Program-made: the position numbers and the translations under genes
Source of the DNA: Vespula vulgaris
Lineage: Eukaryota; Arthropoda; Insecta; Hymenoptera; Vespidae
Direction: 5' to 3'
DNA length: 64,000 bases
NCBI RefSeq assembly: GCF_905475345.1
Contig: NC_066586.1
Location: 16,864,312-16,928,311 of the forward strand
Part shown: one piece after another, positions 12,233 to 24,510 of the stretch
Layout: the number at the start of each line of letters is the position of its first letter
Numbering within the stretch: position 1 is the first letter of the stretch
Notes under the pieces: generated by a model
What the model was told of the DNA's origin: nothing
The model's database searches: none
Seen by the model: only the letters and a program-made list of their open reading frames with translations

Positions 12233-13338
12233 ATGAAAAGGCAAACGCTCGAACATAATACGATCGATTATTATATATTTCCCAATAAAATTTTATGCAA
12301 TATCGTTGGAATATGGCCGATCGAGGGGAAAAAAAATATCATGATGAAAAAGTCCTTCGCTTATTTTCGCGTGTTCTTTGCTTTGACAGCTGTCAGCAGT
12401 GTTCTCGTGCCAGAGATTTTAGCGATAATAATGAATTGGGGAGATATCGAAGTATTGACAGGTAAGTTCGACTTCCACTTTTTGAACGAGTTAACTTAAA
12501 ACGATTTGAAAGTAAATCAATTAATATGCACACATACACATACACTTACACACACACATTGGAATAATAATTTCCTACTTTACTAGGGGTAGGTTGCGTA
12601 TCTACGACCGTCGGTCAGCTTCTCTTCAAAATGATTTACTTATTACTTAGAAGAAAAATATCGTTAAAGTTATACGAAGATATAAGGAAATGTTGGTACA
12701 TGTCCAATGATACGAACGATAGAAAATGCTACGAGTATCTAGCTGGCAAAGCTAGAACATTAACATTGTGCTTCTTTTTTTGTGGTTTATGCAACGTTAT
12801 CACATTCACGATCACCGCTGTGATAATCACGATTAAAGAGGGTCGCTCGAAAGGCAACCAAACCGAAATGAATTATCATATGCCGTTCGAAGTCTGGTAA
12901 TAAGAATAATTTTGATTGATTTATAACAAAAAAAAAACAACAAAACAAAAAAAGAAATTGTCATCGTTATTATTATTAATATTGTTGACTATATTTGTTA
13001 ATATATAGATATATGATGTAATATTTTCAAATCAGGTATGGACCAAACGCTTTACAGTCTCCCAGCTTTGAGATCGCCTTTCTATGTCAGATTCTGGCAT
13101 CAGTTATCTGTTGTGCCGGAATTACCGGTTTGGACGCCACTATGATGACCTTGATACTACATATATGTGGTCAATTCAAATTAATTCAAGCATGGTTCCG
13201 CAGTATTGGAAGGAATGTCGGTCAAGCTTTGATAAAGGACAATGCGATTTCCGTGAAGCTAAAATGTCAGATAGAGAAAAGCATTGAGCATCACCGACGA
13301 ATGATAATGTAAAGAGAAATATGAATGTTTGTATATAC

Positions 13339-13386
<48 letters not shown>

Positions 13387-14068
13387 TTACATATATACAT
13401 ATGTAGTGTAACGAATATATTTACGCTTTATTACGTTCGAAAAGTATGAAAAAAAAAAAAAAAAAAAGAACGTTTTCGATTACGTTTATTATCTTTCTGT
13501 TCGCAGTGTAGTCAAAGAAGCAAACGATTTAATAAGTCCCATAATATTTATACAACTTTTGACGAGCGGATTAGAAATTTGTTTGAGTGGTTATGCCGTG
13601 ATCTACGGTGCATCTGGAATAGATTTAATAAAATTCATTTCTTATTTATCCTCGATGATGGTACAATTGTTAATTTGGTGTTGGCCCGCAGAATTACTCA
13701 TTCAAGAGAGCATCAAAATAGCAGATTCGATTTATTTCGATATACCTTGGTACAACTTACCAACGAGCTATCGGAAGGACCTCTGTCTGGTGATTATAAG
13801 AGCACAAGAATATTGTTCCATAAAAGCGGCAATATTCAAAGTTCTATCCCTTCAAACTCTTACTAAGGTATTTACTTACATTTTTTATTTTATTCTATTT
13901 TTTCTTTTCTCTCTCTTTTTTTTTTGTTTCCTCTTCGATGTCTTTTTCTTTTTGTTTCTTTTTCCTCTTTTAAATAAATACAAAATATTCCGTCAGAAAT
14001 ATTTATGCACGTTCTTCTAGGTCTTCAATACGGCAGCTTCTTACTTCACACTTTTGAAAGAAATGTAA
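12233..14068 (+). CDS. Insect odorant receptor (7tm_6), 5 exons, about 406 aa
   Basis: Ligand-gated ion channel subunit of olfactory neuron membranes that works with the Orco co-receptor. Exons 12233-12461, 12587-12896, 13036-13308, 13507-13867 and 14021-14068 all match in phase. The start at 12233 gives an N-terminal NKILCNIVGIWP segment, the usual opening of these receptors before TM1. Several hydrophobic segments follow. The C-terminus reads KVLSLQTLTK then VFNTAASYFTLLKEM, the conserved TM7 motif (S-Y-F-T-L-L) encoded by the usual short last exon. Length is typical (about 400). No stop, frameshift or missing exon, so it looks functional. It is a single copy here, whereas many hymenopteran receptors sit in large tandem arrays. 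Ligand unknown. AATAAA follows the stop within 10 bp and another possible signal lies about 30 bp on. Confidence 0.95.
13349..13382. repeat. (TA)n in odorant receptor intron 3
   Basis: About 17 TA units inside the intron 13309-13506. A poly-A tract follows at about 13449-13466. Confidence 0.9.
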
Positions 14069-14776
14069 TTGAAATAAATACATTCATTTAATCTTTAGAA
14101 ATAAAAGAAAATTGTTTGTTATAGTTATGTAATTATTATTGTCCCTTGGTATCGATTTTGAAGACATTTGAAATATGAATATTCTCTCTTATGTTATTCG
14201 AAGTGGATCGTGACAGGAAAAAAGTCTCGTCGTACGTAACCTAACAAAAGTTTGCTGTATCTTTCGGTCCGGTATACTATATCGTTATATATACATGTCG
14301 TCGATTAATGAAATTTTACGACGTGTGATTAGTTACAGAACATTGAATAATATCTTGCATCGTATGTATAGTTTTATTTCGATATTATGATATGTCAATG
14401 TAAAAAAAAAAGGAAAAAAAAAAAGAGAAAAAAAATGTTTTGCAAGGTATCGAACTTACAATCAAAATGGAAAATTTGATCGAGATCTCTTTTAAAATTT
14501 ACCGCTACAATAGAATCTACTTAATCGTAGATATTTGTAAAATTATCTTGATGTATTCTCGATTTTTTTTGACTTAATAGTGGTACCACTGACGTTTGAC
14601 GTTTATCTCTCTTTTATCCAACTTCAAATATATTTTTGTATCGAACTAGAAAATCTGATCTTAAATTCGTGTAAACGATTAGTTGATATTCTTAACTGAA
14701 TTATTTTCTAATAGAGTATACGAAACGAAGAATTATCGATAATAGAACATTTTGTTCTATATATAACGATTCTTCG
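14069..14776. other. Intergenic, odorant receptor 3' end to MPG start
   Basis: 708 bp of AT-rich sequence, with an A-rich tract at 14402-14438. No open frame with coding character. The MPG promoter must lie here. Confidence 0.6.
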
Positions 14777-16537
14777 ATGAAACGAACGAAAAGGATTAAT
14801 TCTGTTGATAATAAAATTAATCATAATGAAAATGATGTTTGTGAAACAGCTATGGTTACAAAAACAGAACAGGTAGTTTTCTGTTAATTTCAATTAATAC
14901 GATTGATATTATTTTCGATTACTCATTTATAATTTCTCATAATAATTCTTAGAATCTGGTCGAAGTACTTCAGCAAAAGGATAAGCAGATTAAAAAATCT
15001 AGAATAAATTTGAAAGTATTACGAAATGGAAATGATAAATCTTTAGACACTATTAAATTAGAGGATTTTGAGGGTAACCAAATGTAAACATTAAATATTT
15101 AAGCTTTTCTTTTATATTCGTAAAAAATCTTTATAGGAAAAAAAGAAATCATAGAAATACCTCATAAGGATAAAAATGTTACGAGGAAAAAAATAAGAGC
15201 GGTAGTGGATCTGAAAATGATGAAAGAAGAATTAAAACAATTAGAGGATCCACCTGTTACACCTTGGGAAAAAGAAATATGTTCGTCTAGGCTTCCATTC
15301 GAATTTTATAATACACCTTGTGAACAACTTGCTCAACATCTTTTAGGTAATTAATGTAATTTATAAAAGCACATTTTTAGAATATATATTATTTTTGTAT
15401 AATAATAGGGAAGGTACTTGTACGTCGCTTAGAAAATGGAACGATATTAAAAGGTAGAATTGTAGAAACTGAAGGTTATTTAGGTGCCGTCGATAAAGCT
15501 TCTCATTCTTATCAAAATAAAGTGACACCTCGCAACATACCAATGTATATGTCACCCGGCACAATTTATATATATATGACTTATGGCATGTACTATTGTT
15601 TCAACATATCGAGTCAAGGTGAGTTAGTAATTATTAATATAAATTATTATTGTGAAAAACTATATTAAATAAATATTTAGAATCCGATGCTTATGTATTA
15701 ATCAAAGCTGTGGAACCTTTACTTGGTCTTGACTATATGGAATTGCTCAGAAATATGTTTGTTAAAGAAAACAAAAAGGAAAAAGAAATTCAAAAAAATC
15801 CTAAACGATTTAAAACGGCTGATCTTTGCAATAGCTCGTATAAAATTTGTACCGCATTTGTTATTGATGAAGATGAATTTGATCAAAAGTATATTTATAA
15901 TTGTAATAATTTGTGGATCGAACGTGATTCGTGTACAAAATCTACTACTATTGTAACAGTACCACCCGTACATGTTGAAAGTTTGCCAGACAAACAGCCA
16001 ATTAAATTATCTCGTTATTATATATTAGGAAATCCTAGTGTTAGCGAATATAATAGAGATCACGAAACTAATACGTATACCATATAATTACTGATGATAT
16101 TTTCGATATTCCACCAAAAAAAAAAACATGTTGGTAAGATTTTAGGTGATGGCAGTGCAGTGCTGATAAGAGCTCTTGATCCTTTAGAAGGCATTGAGTA
16201 CATGACTAATCAGCGGATCTTAAAAAAAAAATCAAATATATCCAAAGGAATTATTAAAGACTTCAAAGTACATGAATTGTGTAATGGACCTTCAAAACTT
16301 TGTATGTCTTTCCAGTTGCATAAAAGTCATAATAAATATTCGCTGTGTACATGGAAAGGTCTTTGGATAGAAGATGATTCATTTCAAGAAGAAATCAAAA
16401 TTGTTAGGTGTGCAAGAATTGGTATTGATAGTTGTGGTCCTGAATGGTCCAGCAAACCCTTACGTTATTATATTTATGGAAATAAATCTGTTAGTAAACG
16501 TGATAAAAAAGCAGAAGCATATATAACAGATACTTAG
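14777..16537 (+). CDS. MPG: DNA-3-methyladenine glycosylase, canonical form 342 aa
   Basis: Monofunctional base-excision-repair glycosylase of the AAG/MPG fold; in the nucleus it removes alkylated and deaminated purines. Exons 14777-14872, 14953-15073, 15137-15346, 15409-15618 and 16146-16537 match in phase. Residues 1-120 are a basic, poorly conserved leader; the catalytic domain follows. By alignment to human AAG, visible active-site residues are Glu164 (human Glu125, in VETEGY), Tyr166 (Tyr127), His175 (His136), Tyr198 (Tyr159), Asn208 (Asn169) and Arg221 (Arg182, in VLIRALDP). The NGPSKLC and KPLRYYIYGN blocks are intact. The canonical last exon starts GDGSAVLIRA, matching human. A second, upstream last exon (15681-16087) is listed separately. 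The end is tail-to-tail with VPS18, stops 365 bp apart. AATAAA is at about 16782. Confidence 0.95.
15681..16087 (+). other. MPG: Alternative, duplicated last exon of MPG (exon 5a)
   Basis: Starts after atttag with the same phase as the canonical last exon and is open to its own TAA. It would give a 347-residue isoform after ...FNISSQ. It aligns along its length with the canonical last exon (VLIKAVEPLLGLDYM against VLIRALDPLEGIEYM; LWIERDS against LWIEDDS; SRYYILGNPSVS against LRYYIYGNKSVS), so it is a tandem duplicate of the C-terminal half of the catalytic domain. Key differences: GDG becomes ESD, the human Arg182 equivalent becomes Lys, GPSKL becomes SSYKI, and a Lys-rich insert of roughly ten residues appears. 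No AATAAA lies between the two exons, so both forms probably share one 3' end. Open frame and phase are seen; use as an isoform is inferred. Confidence 0.8.
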
Positions 16538-16902
16538 AAAACTAATTAATAATATATGAAAAATACGAAATTAATATTACTTAAAGATTATCCTCGCTTG
16601 CATGTTTTTGATGTTAAAAATTGTAGTATCTGCATTAAGTACAGAAGAAGACTTTTTATATATTTATACAATTTATTCCTGGGCAAAAAAAAATTTATGC
16701 AGAATACAAATAAATTGCAAATCGGGTTTAAAAACATGTACTATTTCATTACTTTTCTCTTATAAATATATCTTTTTTATAAATAAAATGCTTTAAAAAT
16801 ATTTACCTATTTCAATGTACAAATTACGAAGATAATAATATTTAAATAAGGCGCATATCACCTTTATATATTTTACTAGACATATTATTACCTCTATTGC
16901 AT

Positions 16903-19900
16903 TTATGCCCATTCTCTCATTACTCTTTCATAATCTTCTTCTTCTATAAATGGCTTATCAATTGATCTGAAATATAACATTTTTAGCAATTCACTGCATT
17001 CTAACTAAAAAAATAAACAAACAATAGTAAATATCCTATAATTGACAAACTTACTCTATCATAAGTTCTCCACAGTATAAACATTCTGAAGCTACCAATT
17101 CGTCTATATCAGCTTTAATTTGATCTTTAATCGATAGAGATACCAATCCAATTGATGTTGTATCTTCGGATCTATTTGAAATAGCAGTAAGTTGACGTTG
17201 AAGATCAGCAAGTTTTGTTCGTTGATCCATTGATAACATAGGTGTTAATGCAGCAACAAGACAATCGCTGTGAAATCTATGTCCACAAGGAAATACATAG
17301 AAAGGCCTTAATAAAAGTTGAATATCACAAGAATTGCATGTATCTCTTGCATCTACAAAAGTGCACCTATAAAATTAGTCGCAACTGTAATATTTTGTAC
17401 GTTCTCTTATATATTATATTGATACGTAAAACGAAACGTACCTGGTTCTAAAAGCTTGTATATCCTTTCTAATAACTTCAGCTGCTTTTGTTGCCTCTTC
17501 CATTTCTTCTTTCAGATCTTGAATATGCCGATTATAATCCTATTTGCACAATAATAGAAAACAAAAAAGAAAAATGTACGTGTTTACCAATTACAATTCT
17601 ATTCATTAAAGTTTTTACCTGTAGGGATTTACAAATGGCATCTTTAAAATGATCTATTGTAACAAAATCTGAAAAGAATGGTAAAATATCTTCTATCCTA
17701 ACTAAATCACATTGTTGTAAAAATTCCATTACTTGTTGTATATCATTCTTCTCACGCACTACGTGTTCAGCTGAAAAAAAAACAACAATAAAAGAATAAA
17801 AAAAAAAAAACATTGATTTAAAATACAATGCAATAACAAATTAAAAACAATTTATATATTACCTATTTTTAACCATAATTTTTTACGTAAAGTATCATCA
17901 CGTTCAGAGGGCATAGCCGCAATTTGTTTTGCGAGATCAACTTTAATTGTTAATGCCAAATCTACTGCTGTTGTCCACAAACCAAGCAAGGCTGATAATT
18001 GTACACATGCTTCTGTTAAACCAACCTCCTGACACAATCTTAAGGCATAATGTACATCATAATGTACCATACTTATATATTGGCCTTGGAAAAAAATATA
18101 ATTGTATTGAGAAAACAAAGTATGAAAGATAAATAAAATTTATACGTGATGTAAAATATACCTTGTGAGCTGATATAATGCATAACTTCTTCTTTTTTAT
18201 AACGAGCATATAGTGAAAGTAAAAAATTATGAATCGCTTGTTCCTGGCAACTTTGTTTGTATATGCAAAATTCTAAATATCTGATAATTTCTTTAGCCTA
18301 GATACAATGTAAGAAAAAAATATTGATATTGATATAATATAAAAGCTTCTTCATGCTATAGAATATAATTTAAATATTTTTAAAGCATCTTACGTGTTTT
18401 TCATCACTGTTACAAGATACTAAAGCTGGAAGCAATTTTGATGGCTTCAATAAAGACCCTTGCGAAATTAGAGCAGTCACAGTAGGACGTGGCAATTCTT
18501 GAAGCAAAATGCCAGAGAATTGATAAAATAAATCTTTGTTCGTTTGACTTTTTAATACTTCAAGGGCTTCTAAATAATTATTTTTATATAAATGTTGTCT
18601 TATTACTTCTTCGTGATTACTATGCATTATCGTTAAACGCATAAGATTTTCTTTATCCCCATGACTTGACATTAACTCATAAATTGTTTTACGATTTCTT
18701 TTTATACAATCCTGTAATAGGAATAACAGATTAAGTATCTTTTATAGAAAATCAATATACATAATTATTTATTTATATATGTATAAAAAAAGAAAAAAAC
18801 GTACTTCAACTTTTTGCATAGCTAAAAAACTATCAAATTGTTTTTGCAATGCTATATACTGTGGATTATGAGTATATGAGCTATCATTGCTTCTTACTTC
18901 TCCCATTTGACTCATAAATAATTCTATTACCCATACAACAATCATAGTTATTTGAGTCTTATCTTGAGGTTTTAAACCACCGAGTTTCTAAAATATTATG
19001 AAAAATAAATTATTAATAAATTTGTATATCTGTTTACTATACAATATAATATAACAATAATTAAAACAAACAAACAAAAAGAAATAAGATGAAATTTATT
19101 ATTACCTTTTTCAAAAATATTTTCAAAGCTTCTATCTGCCATTCCTGAAGAAATTTCAATGAAATTTCTTCAAAAGATGAATGAGTATCTGCATATGTTA
19201 AAGCACTTTCCTCGTATCTAAAAACAAGATGATAACATTACTATACGTATATTAATAAATGAATAGTTCAAAAAAAGTTTAAATCAACTTACTGTTCATT
19301 TTTAAATAGCATTTCAGCTTGTTTGACAAGTACTTGATCAATGTATGCAGGATTATCTTTGCAATATTGTTTAGCAAGCTCGAATTCTCCTTTGTCTAAA
19401 TAAACCTATGAAAAATATGATCGCTATATAGATACGATCGAAAGATATGTATGTATATATGATGTTTAATTATTATTTATTAATAAAGAAAGACTTATAC
19501 CTGCCAAACATTTCTGTCTTCCTTCGTCACTTTGTATTTGAAGACTGCTCTTTCACTGTAAGCCCAGATACTGCGGTTTATCGGATCTTTCACAATATTG
19601 AGTAACTTTTCAACTGTCTACATTGAAAAATATATTATTAAAATAAAAAATAATATTAAATAATACTTAATAAATTAATCATATATATATATATATATAT
19701 ACATCGTTATATATATCTTCAAAAATAAGGTCTTGATTTAATAGTGATATGCCTTTCACACGATCCGGATAAAGTAATAAAGCATGAAATTCCGTTAACA
19801 CGAAGGAAAGTGGTGCAGTATTAGTATGAGATTTGCTGTTTCCCATTAGACTGGCTTCTGGACATATTATCATCTGTTGCTTTATCAATGCATTTTTTGG

Positions 19901-21512
19901 ATCAGATAAATTTGGGTCTATCTAGTATAGAAAAAAACAAAATAATATGTTTTATTATTTTTTATATTATATAATTTATCAATTTGTAACGTTAAGTACT
20001 TACATGTGCATACAATATACCTGTCTCAGTCAACCAACCAAATGATTTTGGTAATACACCAAGTGATGGATAATAAAATTGTAATTTCGAGTAAGTTAAA
20101 GAACTTATTACTTCCACAAAACTTTCTATACAATCAAAGAGTGATTATTAACAAATAATTTTAAATAGATACGCATAAAAAAATGTCAATATCTACTTAC
20201 CTTGTACATTTAAATATTTATTAAATACTTGTTGTAATAAGGGCTTTTCATCAGGATTTTGTACTGATCCAATGTATTGATAAATACGCATAATAGTAGT
20301 TACAATAATCATGTATTTATCAGAGTTAGGTATCTTATGGAATTCTAAACCAGTAATTGGAGGTTTACTATTCTTTCCTATATCAAATACCTGAAGAAAT
20401 AAAAGTTTAATATTAAAATGACATGTTATTTTTTCTATCAATATCAAATATAATTATTATAGCTTTGATGAATGAACACATCATGTACATGCTTAAATAA
20501 GGCATTTCCAACTTACCAATCCTTCTACCTCCTTAGCACCATAAAGAGGTAAATAGTTAGGAAGCTTTGGAAATAATGAATTATGGAATAAAAAAGCTAA
20601 TGCACTATAATGTTATGTTAATCTAATGTAATGCTAATGATAGTAAAAAAAAGTTAATAAAATTTTTCCAAGTTACCTGCCGCCAATACTGCTCCAAGCT
20701 TGTGTTAAATATTTTATCTCCATCGCTAATTTCTGTTTCAAAAATTAAACCTTTTGAAGTACCCACAAGAATAGGTCCTGTTACGGTTTCCGAAATATTT
20801 GAAAAGTTCCATCCTACCGCGGTAATTTCATGACCTTTAAACTTCCCAGCCTAAAAATAAATTGTTGAAAACGTTATGTTTTATATTAAATTATCAATAT
20901 ATAGCGATGTAATTTATTTTGATCCGATCATACTTGTTTTAATTTGGTTGTTTTCCTATGTAAATATAATAATTCCGGTGGAGGATTATCTCCATTTTTT
21001 GGAGTCAATGTTATTAACAAATGATAACCTAAAGGATCCAAAAATAGATTTGACATCTTCATGCCTACTGCATATTTTGAAATGTCAATTTCTGTAATAG
21101 AAAACAATTTTTTAGAAGTTTTGAAAATAAAGTTATATAATTATATATACATATATATATTCTTATAAATATAATATAATACCCTCTACTTTATCAGGTT
21201 GTTTCATATCGATACGAAGAAGAACATTATTAGCCATAGCTATTATAATTAAATTACTACTGACTACTAGATGAATAATTTTATCAGAAGGCGAAAAAAT
21301 GATTTTCTGTTTTGTGAATATTGGACCGTCATCTTGTAACTTCATTTGGATAAAGCCAGCTGTGCTCTGTAAATATTATTCATAGATATGAGAATACATT
21401 AAGCTTAAATAATTAAATAAATGCAACTTACAATATCTGTTCGAATAGGTGGAGGAACTACTTGTTTAGATCTTTGAGATGCTTGCTCATACTGATCAAA
21501 CATCGAAGTCAT
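16903..21512 (-). CDS. Vps18: VPS18 (deep orange), HOPS/CORVET core subunit, 18 exons, 984 aa
   Basis: Class C vacuolar sorting protein that tethers endosomes, lysosomes and autophagosomes. Exons 21512-21432, 21366-21183, 21091-20934, 20850-20677, 20390-20201, 20125-20004, 19921-19703, 19617-19501, 19405-19293, 19217-19106, 18987-18805, 18711-18394, 18297-18162, 18084-17863, 17770-17619, 17539-17442, 17366-17055 and 16966-16903 sum to 2955 nt. This is in frame and close to the human length (973). N-terminal half: beta-propeller (Pep3/Vps18/deep orange domain). Then helical clathrin-type repeats (LRLCQEVGLTEACVQL, VDLAKQIAAMPSE, KKLWLKI), the IEDILPFFSDFVTIDHFKDAIC block, a coiled coil, and a C-terminal RING-like zinc domain with TCNSC, FPCGHRFHSDC and SECLYCGELMI. 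It ends ESIDKPFIEEEDYERVMREWA. It is head-to-head with POLR3E. Confidence 0.97.
20517..20604 (-). other. Exon-like 88-nt segment inside VPS18 intron 4
   Basis: Bounded by an AG acceptor and a perfect gtaagt donor. One frame reads FLFHNSLFPKLPNYLPLYGA and on to KEVEGL, which looks protein-like. However, 88 nt is not a multiple of three, and reading from exon 4 in phase 0 hits a stop after seven codons. VPS18 homology runs straight from exon 4 (LEQYWRQ) to exon 5 (VFDIGKN) without it. It may be a poison exon, a remnant, or chance. Confidence 0.3.
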
Positions 21513-21992
21513 TTTGCTAAATAATAAGTAGCACTAAATAATAAAATTAATATATTGTGTTATGTAGGTTTATCACTCATTCATTGATCACACAGTTATA
21601 CTATTATGAACTAATTGTCTCTCATAACAATTATGAGCTATATAAATTTATATTAAAGCACAATTATAATTTTTCTTTGACTTTATTTATTATTGTAATA
21701 TATAAAATTGCACTATCCATTATGATGTATAAAATTGTATTATTTGAATGATTGAGAAGAATATATAAACGATGAAGTTAAAAATTGGTAATATTAACAC
21801 GTACTATGCTCATCATACGGTTGGTAACAATGATTAAAGGGCCCTCCTCTTCTTATCTATAGATACTTTTCTATCTTAGTTATCTGATCTTCAAACGTAA
21901 ACGCGTGTGAAAAATAGTCTACGGTTTAGTCTTGCAACGTGTTTGCTGAATTTCATCTTTTCTGTAAAAACTATAAAATAAAATATATAAAA
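21513..21992. promoter_or_regulatory. Bidirectional promoter region VPS18 / POLR3E
   Basis: Only 480 bp separate the two start codons, on opposite strands, so both promoters and 5' UTRs must lie here. The centre (about 21835-21925) is relatively GC-richer than its flanks. No clear TATA box was assigned. Confidence 0.7.
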
Positions 21993-22151
21993 ATGTCGGA
22001 TATAAATATGACGGAAAGTGAAGATGACCCGGTGGTTAAGGAGGTAAATTCAATAGTTTCTCTTTATAAATAATAATTAAATGCCCTATCAAACGTTTAT
22101 TATATTGAGGTTACACGTTTATAACAACATAATTGAAGGTTTCTTTTAATA

Positions 22152-22188
<37 letters not shown>

Positions 22189-24371
22189 TTTCAAACGCAA
22201 ATTTCTTATATTACAGTGAAGTATAAAAAAAATAATGTCGTGAATTAAAAAACGATTAACCTAAAAATATCGTATTCTTCTTTTTATATTTACTTCATAT
22301 TTATTCAAGAGTTCACAATTTAATTATATATTGAATATTTTAGATTCCAGTATTTTTATCCAAAACTCTTGAGAATAAATTATTTATTTTCCAATATCCT
22401 ATTCGACCTGCTCGAGATGGATACGACAATGCAACATTTTTGAAAACTTCAATAAAACCGGAAAATCAAGAGGTCAGAATTGAAGTAGCTGTTGATACAT
22501 ATAGCCTTAACTATGATAAAATGAAAGGAAGACAAATTGCCATTAATGCAGATGGTAATTCTAAAACTGAACAAGAAGATGATGAAAAAGTATTTGATAG
22601 GTATGTATAAAATTTATGATATTATGAAAAAGAAATAGGAACATAATATAACTTGGCTTATATATATGGAATTGGATAGATTTATAAAGATATTTGAATA
22701 GTTTTACTTTTTGATCTTGAATAAGTAATTACTTTTAGCGATCTAATGGATAAAACAGTCTTGCATTCTTCTCGTGCATTACCAGAATGTACGAATTATG
22801 CAGCTGCAGTTTATCAAGACGGTGAATTACATATCACTCCACTGAAAGGTATCATACAATTAAGGCCACAATTTAATTATCTTGATAAAAGCGATAAACG
22901 TGCTAGAGAGGAAGCTAAAACTATAGGTGAAGGTACAAATATTTTATTTTTCTTATTCATTCAATATATATATATGAATTATTTAATAGAATATTTATAT
23001 TGCATATATTATTAATACAGATGTTGAGGAAGAAGATGAAGGCCCTAAACAAGTGAATGTGACTTTTGATAGACAAACGCCAGATTTCCTTAAAAAAATG
23101 CAAGAACAATCTTTTCAACATTTTTCCAAAAAAAGTTCAGAAGAAAAGTGGATACATACGAACTATGCTCCAGTCAATAGTACACAAGCTGAAGTTAATA
23201 TAATTATTGATTATTTCTTCAAACTTAAGTAACACTAAACATTTACAATTTCTAAATTTTTTCTTTTTTTACAGCTGACACGTTTGGAAATGTTTTGTTC
23301 ATCTACTGAAGAAAGTATAAATGCATTAAATTTAACAAATAAACAGTATTTAGAATTATTAGCACCACCTATTAGTCAAGAACAGTATTCAAAGAGTGAA
23401 ACTCTAAGTCATACCACATCCCTTAATTATATTAGGACATTACCACTTCTTGATCAAGTCAGGATTCTTATGAAGGATGGTACGTAAAAAACAAAAGAAC
23501 ATAATTCTGTATAATCCAATGAATTTTTAATAATTATCTCAATGAATTACTATTTCCAGCAAAGGTGATATCATTTACTCAGCTACGATTAATTTTATCA
23601 TCAGAGCACGATACTGCAGCCGTATTGAAATATTTGCAGCAAGTAGCAGTTTTAGTGCAAGGGAACTGGGTTGTAAATAGTGAACTTATTTATATTAAAG
23701 ATAGCGTATCGTCTCAAAATGGTATACCAGCAGAACTCATGTGCAGAGCTAGAGATTATATCGTAAGTATCACAGAAATTAATTATTCCAAGAGAATGTA
23801 TACACAAAATATTTCTTAAACCTATATAATATCTAAATAATATAAATATATATATATATATATATATTCTAGTTATTATCATTTACTGAACAACAATTCC
23901 TTGATCGGAGAGCCATATCTACCGTTATCAAACTTCCTTCGGAGGAAATAAAAGAGATATTTACAAATTTAGCAATACATATACCAAAAAAAGGATGGCA
24001 ATTAATCGTACCACCAAATAAAGATTTTGCCGAAAAGTATAAATTTTATTTCAAAAGTATATTTTTCAAAATTTCAATAGAATTATATCATATTATTATT
24101 CGTACATAGGTATCCGGAAATAGCGCAAAGACAAGAGATGTTCTGGGAGGCCAAACGAAAATATTTACGCGAGACGTTAGAACCACAAAATCAAGTACCA
24201 CAACGTCAAAGGAGAAGATCGAATAGAGAATCTATTGGTTCTGAGAACGAAGAAAGAAATGTAGGTCGAGGAAAAAAATTGAGGGATTCATCGATTTCGG
24301 ACGATAGTGCATCAGAAACGGTTAAACATAAGAAAACGAGTCGATCTAGAAAAGTTTCTGAAACAACATGA
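21993..24371 (+). CDS. Polr3E: RNA polymerase III subunit RPC5 (POLR3E), 8 exons, about 502 aa
   Basis: Peripheral Pol III subunit of the RPC4/RPC5 (TFIIF-like) subcomplex. Exons 21993-22043, 22344-22600, 22739-22932, 23021-23193, 23275-23479, 23560-23762, 23873-24036 and 24110-24371 join in phase. Sin-family signatures: IPVFLSKTLENKLFIFQYPIRP near the N-terminus (dimerisation barrel with RPC4), TNYAAAVYQDGELHITPLKGIIQLRPQF, then VTFDRQTPDFLKKMQEQSFQ and EEKWIHTNYAP. The C-terminal part has winged-helix-type segments (KVISFTQLRLIL..., LLSFTEQQFLDRRA...) and a basic Ser-rich tail. It lacks the long C-terminal extension of vertebrate POLR3E (about 700 residues). The exon 4 donor is gttaat, weak after GT. 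A 37-base poly-A run sits in intron 1 at about 22149-22185. Confidence 0.95.
22149..22185. repeat. Poly-A run in POLR3E intron 1
   Basis: About 37 bases of almost pure A. It has no flanking element body that I can recognise. Confidence 0.85.
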
Positions 24372-24510
24372 CCAAAAGCATCGAACGATTAGGACATATA
24401 TAAATCTATAATAGCGTTTATAGGCATTGTTATTATATCCAAAATAATGAATTATCTCATCTGTACAATTATAGTGAAGTGTTTGTTTAATACACTGCCG
24501 TAAAATAACC

